From: Flavobacteriales bacterium UBA3364
GTDB lineage: Bacteria; Bacteroidota; Bacteroidia; Flavobacteriales_F; PHOS-HE28
Assembly (NCBI GenBank): GCA_002360495.1
Contig: DEQO01000085.1
Coordinates: forward strand, 1-18,126
DNA: 18,126 nt
Direction: 5' to 3'
The notes beneath the pieces are model-generated. The model did no database searches, was not told where the DNA came from, and was given only the letters and a program-made list of their open reading frames with translations. Positions within the stretch are counted from its first letter, which is position 1. The number at the start of each line of letters is the position of its first letter. The position numbers and the translations under genes were made by a program. This document shows positions 1 to 9,358 of the stretch, one piece after another.

Positions 1-2
1 TC

Positions 3-923
3 CTAGGGTGCCGCACTGGCCGCAGGAACAGCGTTGCGACCCAAGGTGATGGCGAGCATTACTTCATGCGTGCCCGTGCTGTAATTGCGCAGATTGGAGG
101 TGATGATGTCGTACGAATAGCCGAACTGGAAGGACTTCTTCAGCCAATAACCGACCATGGCGCTGTATGCATCATTGGTACGATACCCGGCACCGACCCA
201 GAAGGTATCCTTGTACCGCACCGTGGCCGTGAGGTCCAATTTCATGGGCACGGGACTGGTATACTTCATCAAGAAGGAAGGTTCGACCCGCCAATCCTCC
301 CCGAGCTGGAACCGATAGCCGCCCATGACGTAGTAATGGTCCTCCATCCGGCTCAACGTTTCCGCATCCTCATCGAGGAAGTAGACCTTGTTCTGCAGCA
401 ACTGTGGAGCCGTGGCACCGAACCAGAACTTCGGGGCGTACAAGTAGAAGCCGAATTTGGCATCAGGCAGCAGATCACCGCGCAGCTGGTCATCCATGAT
501 GGGGTCGCCGGGATCATGGAACTGGATCTTGGAACCATCGATCAGGAATTGCAACAAGCCAGCGGAAACCGCCATGGACAGCTTGATGTCCTGGGTCAAT
601 TTCAAATGGTACGCATACGAGAACTGCACACCGGTGCGTCGTGTCGGTCCTACGATATCCGTGAAGAGATAACCGCCAACGCCCATCTTCTCACCGATCG
701 GTGTTGAGCCACTGAAGGTGAAGGTGCGTGGGGCATCCTGGATCCCGACCCATTGGTAACGATGGGCGCTGCGTAGCTCGAAGAAGGGTCGGCTGCCCGC
801 GACAGCCGGGTTGACCACATAGTCGTTGAACTGGTACTGCGTCAGCTGCGGTAGCTGTTGGGCACCGGCACGTACGGCCAGTGCGGCCAGAACGAGAAGG
901 AGTATTCGGCGCATGCTGTACAT
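3..923 (-). CDS. PorP/SprF family type IX secretion membrane protein (downstream copy)
   Basis: The 306-aa product starts with a hydrophobic signal peptide (about residues 4-21, ending RAGA before QQ). It then has the family's N-terminal pattern: LTQYQFNDYVVNPAVAGS, followed by an R-x-QW motif. The rest alternates short amphipathic strands typical of an outer-membrane beta-barrel and ends with FGYSYDIITSNL and THEVMLAI, the usual PorP/SprF C-terminal signature. Family knowledge: these outer-membrane proteins work with type IX secretion and help attach CHU_C-type substrates to the cell surface; in Flavobacterium johnsoniae sprF lies next to sprB. Here the ATG is 3 nt after the adhesin stop, so the two are almost certainly co-transcribed. 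A second ATG three codons in (914) gives a more compact signal peptide and is equally possible. The stop codon is only 2 nt from the window edge, so nothing can be said about a terminator. Confidence 0.93.
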   Translation of the reverse strand: MYSMRRILLLVLAALAVRAGAQQLPQLTQYQFNDYVVNPAVAGSRPFFELRSAHRYQWVGIQDAPRTFTFSGSTPIGEKMGVGGYLFTDIVGPTRRTGVQFSYAYHLKLTQDIKLSMAVSAGLLQFLIDGSKIQFHDPGDPIMDDQLRGDLLPDAKFGFYLYAPKFWFGATAPQLLQNKVYFLDEDAETLSRMEDHYYVMGGYRFQLGEDWRVEPSFLMKYTSPVPMKLDLTATVRYKDTFWVGAGYRTNDAYSAMVGYWLKKSFQFGYSYDIITSNLRNYSTGTHEVMLAITLGRNAVPAASAAP

Positions 924-926
924 GGT

Positions 927-3900
927 TCAACGGATCACGGTGAGCGGACCGGTGTAAGGCTCTGGGAAGCGCTCATCGTTGAGCTCGATCACATAGTAGT
1001 AGGTACCTACCGGAACGAAGCCGTCGCGGTACTTGCCTGTCCACGGCTGCTGGTAGCCGACACTTTGGAACAACTGATCGCCCCAGCGGTTGAAGATCTG
1101 GACTTCGCAATCGGGGAACAGGTCGATGAAGTCGATCACCCACGTATCGTTGCTGCCATCACTGTTGGGAGTGAATCCCGAGGGGATAACTATGGTCGGG
1201 ACCACCGTGACCAGGACGGAATCCGTGTCGGTGCATCCGTTAGGCGCGACCACGGAAAGCATGAACCAGGTCGTTACACCGGGATCCGCGATCGGGTTGG
1301 CCGCACTAGCATCGTTCAACAAGGAGTCCGGCGTCCACGTGAAGGTCGAACCCGCAGGGCCGCTCGGTGCGCCGCCCAAGGAAGCCGTCTCGGAAAGGAA
1401 AATGGTGCGATCCGGACCAGCATCGGCAATAGGCAGCGCCAACGATGTGATCGTGACCTGGTCCGTTGAAGAACAGGGGCCATCGGTGACCGTGAGCGTA
1501 AAGACGAGATCCCCGGCCGCAAGCACGGAGAGGGTTACGGTGGGACTGTTCCCAACGACATTGTTCTGTGCATCCCTCCATGTATAGACCACGGCACCGA
1601 CGCTTGCCGAACCATCCAGGGTGAACTCAGTTCCCAAGCAGACCTGTTGGTCCGCACCCGCGTTCGCGACCACCGTAACAAGCGCATCCACTGTCACGGG
1701 TAATTCCACGAGGCAGTTGTGGGCATCGATCACGGTCACCGTGTATTCTCCGGGCAATAGACCTGAAATGTCCTCCTGGCCCGAAATGAAACCACCGGGT
1801 CCGGACCAGTTGAAATCGTATGGCGGCGTACCACCAAAGGCAGTCGTGGTGATCGCACCGTCCGCCGCATCCGCGCAACTCGCCGGTGTGATAAGGTCGG
1901 CCGCTACGGTCAATGGGAGCGGTTCGGTGATCGTATAGGTGAACAGGCTGTCACAACCGGCCGCATCGGTGATCAGAAGCGTGAGATCCTCTGGGCAAAG
2001 GCCAGTGGCCGATCCAGTTCCTTGGCCGTTCGAGGGAACAGGAGCCCATAGGTAGTTGAGCACACCGATACCACCTGAGGCCGCGGTGATGACCGTGCCA
2101 TCGCACGCGCCGTTGCACTGCACATCGGTCACTGTTGCATTGTCACTGATCGCCGTGTACGGCAGAAGGGTGAACGCGTAGGTGGTGTCGCAGCCGAGCG
2201 CATCGGTGATGGTGACGGCCCAATTCCCCGCGCATAGCCCCGTCACTTGATCGGAACCTTGGCCAGCGCCTGGATCCGGTTGCCAGAGGAACGTATACGG
2301 ACCAGTGCCACCGGTCGGTGTTACACCGGCCGTTCCATCACAAGGACCGAAGCAGGTCTCACCGGTGAACACGAGCGCCGCTGCGATCGCTGTTCCTTCC
2401 GTGATCGTGAAGGGCACGTCAAGTAAACAGCCGTTGGCATCCGTGATGCTCAGCACATAGTCACCGGCGCACAACAGGTCCACAGCGGTGGTGTCCTGCG
2501 CGATGACCGTGTTCGCAGCGTCGCGCCATGTCGTGGTGTACGGGGCGACACCACCTGTGATCGTGACATCGGCCGTTGCGGAGCAATCCCCGAAACATTG
2601 GTTGTTCGTTGTGACCAATTCGGCATCCAACAATGGTGGATCCACCATGGTGATCGTGTAAACCGTGTCACAACCGTTCGCATCCACGACTTGCACGGTC
2701 CAATCGCCGGGGCACAGTTCCAAGGCGGCATTACTGCCGGGACCATTGGGCGGCTCGGGTGTCCAGTTGTAGGTGTACGGTCCGGTCCCGCCCTGCGGTG
2801 TCACCACGATGCTACCATCACACGCACCATTGCAAGTGATCGCTGTGACAACGACATCGGCGGTCAGAAGCGGTGGGCCGAGGATCAGTATCGATACGGG
2901 AAGACTGCATCCTGCGAAGTCCGTGATGACCACCTCGTAGTTTCCTGCACATAGTCCTTCTGCTTGCGGCGTTCCCTGGCCGATCGGCGGCGCAGGCGAC
3001 CAAACGAAATCATACGGGGCCAGACCACCGGTGGGACCGACCGTGGCAACTCCATCACAGGATCCGAAGCAGGTCTCGGGCGCCGTACTGAGGTTCGCAA
3101 TGATCGGGTCCGGGGAAGCGACGATGGCCGTGTCTATGGACAAACATCCTATGCCGTTCGTAACGATGACGATGTAGTTCCCCGCACAGAGCGAAGAGAC
3201 CTGGTTCCCGGACTGGTTGAGGTCGTTCCCGGCACCATCGAACCACGCGATGGTACACGCTGGTGTGCCGCAGTTGAAGAGCACTTCAGCCGTGCCATCG
3301 CAAATGCCCGGACAGCTCACCGTATCGCCCGTCGTCGCAAGCAGTTCCCCGTTCAGGTCCTGGACCGGAACGAGCAGCGAAGCCTGACACCCCAGGGAGT
3401 CGGTGACCAGGATGCTGTACAGGCCGGCGCAAAGCGCATCGAGGCTGTCCGCTGTTCCGAAGATGTTCCCATTCGATGTCCACAGATAGGTATAAGGCGC
3501 GGTGCCGCCGGTGACATCCACCGAAGTCCCGCCACTGCACAACCCGCATTCGCTGGCTACGCTGTTTCCGACAACGACCAACGGAGCAGGTTCCGTGACC
3601 GTCCAGGAATTGGTTACGAAGCAACCGTTCGCATCCGTAACAGTAAGATCATAGGTTCCGGCACACAGGTCGAATGCACCATTGCTGCCCTGACCGTTGG
3701 GAGGAACGGGAGACCAGAAGAAGGTATACGGGCCTGTTCCTCCACCCGGCGTTACAACGATGCTGCCATTGCAACTTCCTGCGCACGAGGCATTGGTGAC
3801 AAGGGCTTGCTGGACGAGCGGCTGCGGACCTGTGATAAGAACGGAGATCGTCGTGTCGCATCCGGTCGCGTCCGCGATCAGCAGGTCATAGACCCCGGCG

Positions 3901-6900
3901 CAAAGGCCCGTGGCCTGCGGTGTGCCCTGTCCACTGCCGGGCTCCGGGCTCCAGGTGAAACTGTACGGCTCCACGCCACCGATGGGTCCAACTGTTGCGG
4001 TACCGTCGCAGACACCGGAGCATGAGACCGGTGTACTGCTGAGGTTCGGAACAATGGTCTGTGATGGCGTGACCGTGGCATTGGCAAGACTCACGCAACC
4101 GGCGGCGTTGGTCACTTGTACCGTGTAGGTGCCCGCGCACAAACCGGTCACCACGGTGACATTCTCCGCGATGACGGATGCGGAAGCATCGGTCCATTGC
4201 ACGGTACAGGGCTGTACACTGCAAACGAAATTCACAGAGACCTGGCCATCGCATGCATTCGCACACAGCGATTGACCATCCACCGGGTCCAGGACCTCGG
4301 CGTTGCTGTCGAACACCTCCACCACTTCCTGTGCGGTGCAGCCGAAGGCATCGCGAACGTTCACTACATAGATCCCCCCACAGAGGTCCGTTGGCGCCTG
4401 GTCGGTGCTGATCTCCCCACCACCGAGCGTCCAGCTGAAAGTGAACGGGCCGGTGCCCCCGACGACCGTGACGGATGCCGTACCGTCGCAATTGGGGCAC
4501 GTGCTTGGCGTGCTGCTCGTGGTGATCTGCAAGGGTTGCGGCTCCGTGATCACGTAGGTTTCCGTGATGGAACAGCCATTGGCATCGGTCACCGTCACGG
4601 TCACGTTCCCGGCGCAAAATCCGAATGCCGCAGGATTACCCTGGCCGGAGATCGGCGCTGGTGTCCACGAATAGGTCAATGGCTCCGTTCCACCAGTGAC
4701 CAGCAAAGTGATGTTCCCATCGCACGAGCCGAAGCAGGAGATGTTCTGCACGATGGCCGAGAAGACGGACAAGGGTGGGGGTTCCGTGATGAGGACCTGT
4801 GCGTCGGTCTCGCATCCAAGGCCATCCCCCACGACCAGATCATATACCCCGGCACACAAACCCGAGACGGTCGGAGTCCCCTGTCCGATGGGCGGAGCCG
4901 GGGTCCATGTGAACGTGAACGGTGGGGTGCCCACTATTCCCACCGTCGCGGTCCCATCGCACAACGCTGTGCACGACACTGGCGTCGAGCTGATGTTCAG
5001 GACCGCGGTAACAGCCGCCACGACGGTTGCCGTATCGATGCTGACGCAGCCGGAGCCATTGGTGACCGAAACGAGGTAATCACCGGGGCATAGACTGTCC
5101 AAGGAAAGTCCTGGTTCGCCAAGGTCGATACCAGCAGCATCGGCCCACGCGACGAGGCATGGGGGGTCCGTGCAGGTGAACGTAACGCTGACGACGCCGT
5201 CACAGGTGTTCGCACACGTCGTTGTGCCATTGGTCGTTTGTAGATCCTCCCCGTTCGAGTCCGTGATGGGAACGGATCGCTGGATCGTACATCCGTTCTC
5301 ATCGGTGATGATCACGGTGTAGAGACCAGCGCAGAGGTCGGTGACGGTAGCATTGTTGCCCACCACATTACCGAGCGCATCGCGCCATTCCGATCCCAGG
5401 AACCCCGTTCCACCGCTTGCTGTAGCCGTGGCCGTACCGATGCATACCTGGCATTGGCTCGGTGTGGTGGTCACGGAAAGATCCAAGGCGGGCGGCTCGT
5501 TGATGACATACGAGAACGGAACGGAGCAGCCGGTCGCATCCGTGATCACCGCGTTCCATGTACCCGAACAGAGCCCGGCGATGGAGTCGGTGCCTTGCCC
5601 GAACGGGGGCGTCGGGGTCCAGCTATAGGTGAACGGTGGTACACCGCCGAAGGTGTTCATGACGATCGTGCCATCGCAGGCGCCGGCGCAAAGTGGTTTG
5701 GTGTGTACCGCGACGTTCGAGATCGGAAGTGGGCCAAGGATGAGGATATCGGCAACGATGCTGCATAATTCCGCGTCGGTGATGGTGACCTGTACGGTAC
5801 CTGCACATAGTCCTGACGCGCTCGGTGTTCCTTGTCCTGCCGTGGGCGGTGGTGACCAGAGGTAGGTATAGGGTGGCGTGCCACCTGTGGGACCGACAGT
5901 AGCCGTCCCATCACATTCGCCGGCGCATGATACAGGTGTGCTGCTACTATTGGCAACGATCGTTGCACTCGGCAGGATGGTGAAGGTCTGCGTGCTATCG
6001 CAACCATTCGCATCGGTGAGGGTCACGGAATACGTGACCCCGGCGCACAAGCCTGTTGCGTTGAAGGTGTTCTGGCCACCACCTGGTGCTGGTTGCCAAA
6101 AGGCCGTGATGGTCCCCGTTCCTCCGCTGGGGGCTACTGTGGCGGTCCCCGTGCATGGGCCGCTGCAGGTCTCCGTTGTGGTGGAAAGACCCGGCACGAT
6201 AGGCGGCGGTGCAAGGAGGTTGAACGTGAGCACGGTATCGCAGCCAGCGGCATCGCTCACCGTTACGCTGTAAGGCCCCGGGCAAAGTCCGTCCACGCTC
6301 GGTGTTCCCTGTCCGGATCCCGGGACCGGCGACCAGGTATAGCTCAATGGGGGTGTTCCACCACTGGCTGTGACAACGGCACTGCCATCACAGGCACCCG
6401 CGCAGGTCGCGTTGGTGGGCACCACACTGGCCACGATCGGCGGCGGCGCGGCAATGGTAATAGTGACCGTGGTGTCGCATCCGCCAGAGGAAATGGTGAC
6501 CTGCCAGTCACCAGCGCAGAGAGCGAAGGCGTTCGCGGCGCCCTGCCCGCTGGGAGGCACGGGGTTCCAAGTGTAGGAATAGGTGCCGTTACCCCCGGTT
6601 GGCGCCAGGGCGATGGTCCCATTGCACGATCCAGAGCAGGTCACATCGGTCCATGTCGGGTTCGGAACGATAGGCGGTGGAGCCACTATGGTGAATGAGA
6701 TCGTGCTATCGCAACCGACCGCATCGGTGATCGTGAGCGAATATGCCTGGGCACAGAGTCCAGTCGCAGAGGACGTTCCTTGACCCGCACCCGGCGCAGG
6801 GTCCCAGTCAAAGGCGTAAGGTCCTACACCACCTGTCACGATCACCCCGGCAGTGCCATCGCACACATCCGGACAGCTCGCGGGTGTAAGTTGAAGCGAG

Positions 6901-9344
6901 ATCTGGATGGGAACGGCGTCAAGGATCGTGAACGGGGTGGACAGCGTACACCCGTTCGCATCGGTGGTCAACACACTGTAGGCTCCAGCACAGAGGCCCG
7001 CTGCGTCAGGTGTACCCTGCCCGATCGGTGGTGCGGGTGTCCAAACGTAGCTGTAGATCGGGGTACCGCCGGAGATCAGCACGGAAGCCGTCCCATCACA
7101 CAGACCGCCGCAGGTCACGTTGGTCTGGCTAGGCACCGCCGCGAGCGGAAGCGGTTCGAGGATGGTGAACGCCAGGACCGTGTCGCACCCATTGGCATCG
7201 GTCACTGTAAGGGAGTAGCTCCCCGCGCACAGGTCTTCGACGGTCGGGGTGCCTTGTCCTATCGCCGGCGTGGGTGACCATGCATACGTGTATGGTTGGA
7301 CCCCACCGGTGACCGTTACCGTTGCCGTCCCGTCACAGGCCCCAGCACATGAAACGTCCTCCGTGACAAGGTCTGGTGCAAGTGGTGGCGGGGCGTTGAT
7401 GGTGAAGGTCACCAGCGTGTCACATCCAGCCGCATCGCTCACGGTGACCGACCAATCGCCAGCACAAAGTCCTGAGATGGATGCCGTGCCTTGTCCTGTT
7501 GGCGGCGTCGGTGACCAGAAGTAGGTGTACGGTCCCGTCCCGCCCGCTACAACAAGGATGACCTCGCCATCGCAGGTGTTCGCGCAACTCGCATCGGTCA
7601 GGGAACCTTGCACGTCGATCGCCGGTGGGGCATCGATCACCACGGCCACCAACGTATCGCAGCCCGAAGCCTGATCGGTCACCAGCACGGTATAGTTCCC
7701 TTCGCACAGACCCGTCGCAGCACCCGTTCCCTGCCCTCCCCCCGGCAACGGGTCCCAAAAGAAGGTATAGGGACCTACTGCTCCTGACGGGGTCAGCGTC
7801 GCTGTTCCATCACAAGTTCCAGCGCACGTTGCATTCGTCGTGACCAGTACGGGAATTATCGGCGCTGGCTCGGTGATCGTGAAGGTCACCGTGGTATCGC
7901 ACGAATTCACGTCGCGGATGTTCACACTGTAGTTGCCGGCACAAAGTCCTGATGCGTTGAAGGTGCCTTGACCACCACCCGGGGCGGGTGTCCACAACAC
8001 CGTGTACGTCCCTGTGCCGCCGCTTGGCGCTACCGAGGCCTCACCGCTGCATTCGCCGAAACAACTTGCCGGCAGGAACGTCAGGTTGGGCGAGATCGGT
8101 GCGAGGTTGAAGATGAAGGTGGTATCCTTCGTGCATCCGTTGGCATCCGTGATACGCAAGGTGTTCGTACCGGCACACAGGTTGCTGAAGCTCGAGTTCG
8201 TACCGGCGCCGTTGTTCCAATCGTAGGTATGCGGTGAAACGCCGCCGATAGCAAGGGCTGTGCGCGTTCCATCGCACACATCAGCACAACTAGGCGGTGT
8301 GCCCTGCCCGAAAAAGATGATGCCGATGGGTGCCGGTTCGGTGACATTGACCTGAGCGGGACACGAAATGCCTTGGACCACATCGGTGACCACGACGAGC
8401 TGGGGGCCGCCGCAAGCGGTCGTCCACGTGGCGGTGGGCGGACCTCCGTTCAACCAGGAATACGTGAAGTTCCCACTTCCACCGGTCACGGTAGCGGTTA
8501 CGGTGGCGTTGCAATTGCCACGGCAGCGCACGCCGTACCCATTGAAGTTGGTCACGAGCTGGGCATTCACCGTGAAGGGTGTCTGGCCCGCACCGGTGCC
8601 GCAGATATTGATATCCCTGTCCTCTTCAACGCCAACGGTCCGTGGAATGTCCCAAGGTCGAACGCTTCCGTTCACCACCAGCACCGAGGAAGCCGGCCGC
8701 ACGATATCACGAAGAGCGTTGCGGTCGGGATCGTTGCGGAGCATGAAGACCGCGCTTCCGGCGATCACTTCCTTGTGCCTTGTCCCTTCGGCCACCATGG
8801 CGCGCGCGGTGACGCAGTTGCCATTGGTGATCAGGGTCCCTTGTCGCAGACGCACGTCGCCAGCGCAGGATAGATCGCTCAGGAGCGACCACGACCCATT
8901 GCCGTCCAGCGCTATGTGACCTGCTATGGACCTTCCTCTCAGATCCACTTCCACGCCCTCGCGCCGCACGACCAGATGGACCGGACCCCGTGCGTTCCAA
9001 TCCACATGCCCGATCAAACGCCAGGCACCACCGATGTTCAGGTCGGCGATCACCGGCCCAGTCAGTTCAACGGTGGCATTGGCTGCATCAACGGTAAGCG
9101 CCTTGCACCAGGCCGTGCTGCGGATGGCGATCGAAAGCGGAGCGTTCGCCGCGATCACAACATCCTCGTTCACCCGCGGAACTCCTGCACCTCCCGGCCC
9201 ACCGGGGACAAGGCTCCAGCGCGAGGCATCGTCCCAATTGCCATTGCCACCGGTCCAGTACTTGGTCTGGGCGGATACCACGGACCCCATCCCGGCAAGG
9301 AGGAGGGCCAGCAGTATCCGGAACTGGGTCTTTGTTCTATTCAC
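927..9344 (-). CDS. Giant SprB-like repeat adhesin with type IX secretion C-terminal domain
   Basis: A secreted surface adhesin of about 2805 aa. I chose the GTG at 9344: it puts the signal peptide (NRTKTQFRILLALLLAG, cleavage near VVSA) at the N-terminus and leaves a 14-nt gap after the upstream porP. The alternative ATG at 9413 would bury the signal behind 23 polar residues and overlap that gene by 55 nt. Order of parts: signal peptide; a non-repetitive domain of about 260 residues opening with YWTGGNGNWDDASRWS, a common start in Bacteroidota adhesins; 29 Cys-rich SprB-type repeats of about 79 residues; two PKD-like domains (each with an AGxD start and a TLTVTDG or LSVVAPNG strand); and a CHU_C/type B C-terminal domain (SGFTPNSDGSNDTW, FNRWG, GTYYYVIEL). 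By analogy with SprB it is probably displayed on the surface for adhesion or gliding. It is shorter than F. johnsoniae SprB (about 6500 aa). The ligand is unknown. Confidence 0.93.
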   Translation of the reverse strand: MNRTKTQFRILLALLLAGMGSVVSAQTKYWTGGNGNWDDASRWSLVPGGPGGAGVPRVNEDVVIAANAPLSIAIRSTAWCKALTVDAANATVELTGPVIADLNIGGAWRLIGHVDWNARGPVHLVVRREGVEVDLRGRSIAGHIALDGNGSWSLLSDLSCAGDVRLRQGTLITNGNCVTARAMVAEGTRHKEVIAGSAVFMLRNDPDRNALRDIVRPASSVLVVNGSVRPWDIPRTVGVEEDRDINICGTGAGQTPFTVNAQLVTNFNGYGVRCRGNCNATVTATVTGGSGNFTYSWLNGGPPTATWTTACGGPQLVVVTDVVQGISCPAQVNVTEPAPIGIIFFGQGTPPSCADVCDGTRTALAIGGVSPHTYDWNNGAGTNSSFSNLCAGTNTLRITDANGCTKDTTFIFNLAPISPNLTFLPASCFGECSGEASVAPSGGTGTYTVLWTPAPGGGQGTFNASGLCAGNYSVNIRDVNSCDTTVTFTITEPAPIIPVLVTTNATCAGTCDGTATLTPSGAVGPYTFFWDPLPGGGQGTGAATGLCEGNYTVLVTDQASGCDTLVAVVIDAPPAIDVQGSLTDASCANTCDGEVILVVAGGTGPYTYFWSPTPPTGQGTASISGLCAGDWSVTVSDAAGCDTLVTFTINAPPPLAPDLVTEDVSCAGACDGTATVTVTGGVQPYTYAWSPTPAIGQGTPTVEDLCAGSYSLTVTDANGCDTVLAFTILEPLPLAAVPSQTNVTCGGLCDGTASVLISGGTPIYSYVWTPAPPIGQGTPDAAGLCAGAYSVLTTDANGCTLSTPFTILDAVPIQISLQLTPASCPDVCDGTAGVIVTGGVGPYAFDWDPAPGAGQGTSSATGLCAQAYSLTITDAVGCDSTISFTIVAPPPIVPNPTWTDVTCSGSCNGTIALAPTGGNGTYSYTWNPVPPSGQGAANAFALCAGDWQVTISSGGCDTTVTITIAAPPPIVASVVPTNATCAGACDGSAVVTASGGTPPLSYTWSPVPGSGQGTPSVDGLCPGPYSVTVSDAAGCDTVLTFNLLAPPPIVPGLSTTTETCSGPCTGTATVAPSGGTGTITAFWQPAPGGGQNTFNATGLCAGVTYSVTLTDANGCDSTQTFTILPSATIVANSSSTPVSCAGECDGTATVGPTGGTPPYTYLWSPPPTAGQGTPSASGLCAGTVQVTITDAELCSIVADILILGPLPISNVAVHTKPLCAGACDGTIVMNTFGGVPPFTYSWTPTPPFGQGTDSIAGLCSGTWNAVITDATGCSVPFSYVINEPPALDLSVTTTPSQCQVCIGTATATASGGTGFLGSEWRDALGNVVGNNATVTDLCAGLYTVIITDENGCTIQRSVPITDSNGEDLQTTNGTTTCANTCDGVVSVTFTCTDPPCLVAWADAAGIDLGEPGLSLDSLCPGDYLVSVTNGSGCVSIDTATVVAAVTAVLNISSTPVSCTALCDGTATVGIVGTPPFTFTWTPAPPIGQGTPTVSGLCAGVYDLVVGDGLGCETDAQVLITEPPPLSVFSAIVQNISCFGSCDGNITLLVTGGTEPLTYSWTPAPISGQGNPAAFGFCAGNVTVTVTDANGCSITETYVITEPQPLQITTSSTPSTCPNCDGTASVTVVGGTGPFTFSWTLGGGEISTDQAPTDLCGGIYVVNVRDAFGCTAQEVVEVFDSNAEVLDPVDGQSLCANACDGQVSVNFVCSVQPCTVQWTDASASVIAENVTVVTGLCAGTYTVQVTNAAGCVSLANATVTPSQTIVPNLSSTPVSCSGVCDGTATVGPIGGVEPYSFTWSPEPGSGQGTPQATGLCAGVYDLLIADATGCDTTISVLITGPQPLVQQALVTNASCAGSCNGSIVVTPGGGTGPYTFFWSPVPPNGQGSNGAFDLCAGTYDLTVTDANGCFVTNSWTVTEPAPLVVVGNSVASECGLCSGGTSVDVTGGTAPYTYLWTSNGNIFGTADSLDALCAGLYSILVTDSLGCQASLLVPVQDLNGELLATTGDTVSCPGICDGTAEVLFNCGTPACTIAWFDGAGNDLNQSGNQVSSLCAGNYIVIVTNGIGCLSIDTAIVASPDPIIANLSTAPETCFGSCDGVATVGPTGGLAPYDFVWSPAPPIGQGTPQAEGLCAGNYEVVITDFAGCSLPVSILILGPPLLTADVVVTAITCNGACDGSIVVTPQGGTGPYTYNWTPEPPNGPGSNAALELCPGDWTVQVVDANGCDTVYTITMVDPPLLDAELVTTNNQCFGDCSATADVTITGGVAPYTTTWRDAANTVIAQDTTAVDLLCAGDYVLSITDANGCLLDVPFTITEGTAIAAALVFTGETCFGPCDGTAGVTPTGGTGPYTFLWQPDPGAGQGSDQVTGLCAGNWAVTITDALGCDTTYAFTLLPYTAISDNATVTDVQCNGACDGTVITAASGGIGVLNYLWAPVPSNGQGTGSATGLCPEDLTLLITDAAGCDSLFTYTITEPLPLTVAADLITPASCADAADGAITTTAFGGTPPYDFNWSGPGGFISGQEDISGLLPGEYTVTVIDAHNCLVELPVTVDALVTVVANAGADQQVCLGTEFTLDGSASVGAVVYTWRDAQNNVVGNSPTVTLSVLAAGDLVFTLTVTDGPCSSTDQVTITSLALPIADAGPDRTIFLSETASLGGAPSGPAGSTFTWTPDSLLNDASAANPIADPGVTTWFMLSVVAPNGCTDTDSVLVTVVPTIVIPSGFTPNSDGSNDTWVIDFIDLFPDCEVQIFNRWGDQLFQSVGYQQPWTGKYRDGFVPVGTYYYVIELNDERFPEPYTGPLTVIR
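1690..8560 (-). repeat. Array of 29 tandem SprB-type repeats in the adhesin
   Basis: By eye I count 29 units of about 235-240 bp (about 79 residues). The consensus is C-x3-C-DGTATV-x3-GG-x2-PYTY-x-W-xP-x-P-x3-GQGT, then GLCAG-x-Y-x-VTVTDANGCDT, then a short strand ending in PxPI. Most units have four Cys: the C-x3-C pair, one in LCAG and one in GCD. This suggests disulfide-stabilised extracellular beta domains. The first unit has its leading Cys codon at 8528-8530. The last unit (leading Cys near 1880) has lost the second Cys of the pair, reading CADAADG. Boundaries are approximate. Confidence 0.9.
3069..5927 (-). repeat. Higher-order four-repeat super-repeat (three copies, about 951 bp each)
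   Basis: Within the adhesin array the 12th to 23rd repeats form three copies of an ordered A-B'-B-C block. The leading Cys codons of the A repeats (preceded by SSTPVSC or a variant and followed by ATVG) begin at 5925, 4971, 4020 and 3069, giving spacings of 954, 951 and 951 bp. The B repeats, with the Cys pair shortened to C-x2-C, begin at 5451, 4497 and 3546. The C repeats, with an extra Cys pair replacing the GG-PYTY region, have leading Cys codons at 5214, 4263 and 3312, exactly 951 bp apart. The block starting at 3069 is a fourth, degenerate copy lacking the special B and C subtypes. Confidence 0.85.
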
Positions 9345-9358
9345 GGGCGTTCGCGCTT

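Noticed and set aside
2964..5093. Long plus-strand open frames (up to about 350 codons at 2964-4025 and 4116-5093) inside the adhesin gene.
   Set aside because: They are antisense to the repeat array, are rich in Arg and other low-complexity antisense composition, have no domain signature, and follow from repeated GC-rich codons on the other strand.
1690..8560. Regularly spaced repeats that might suggest a CRISPR array or satellite DNA.
   Set aside because: The period is about 237 bp, the units vary at the DNA level and all lie in one open frame coding for a known repeat-domain type.
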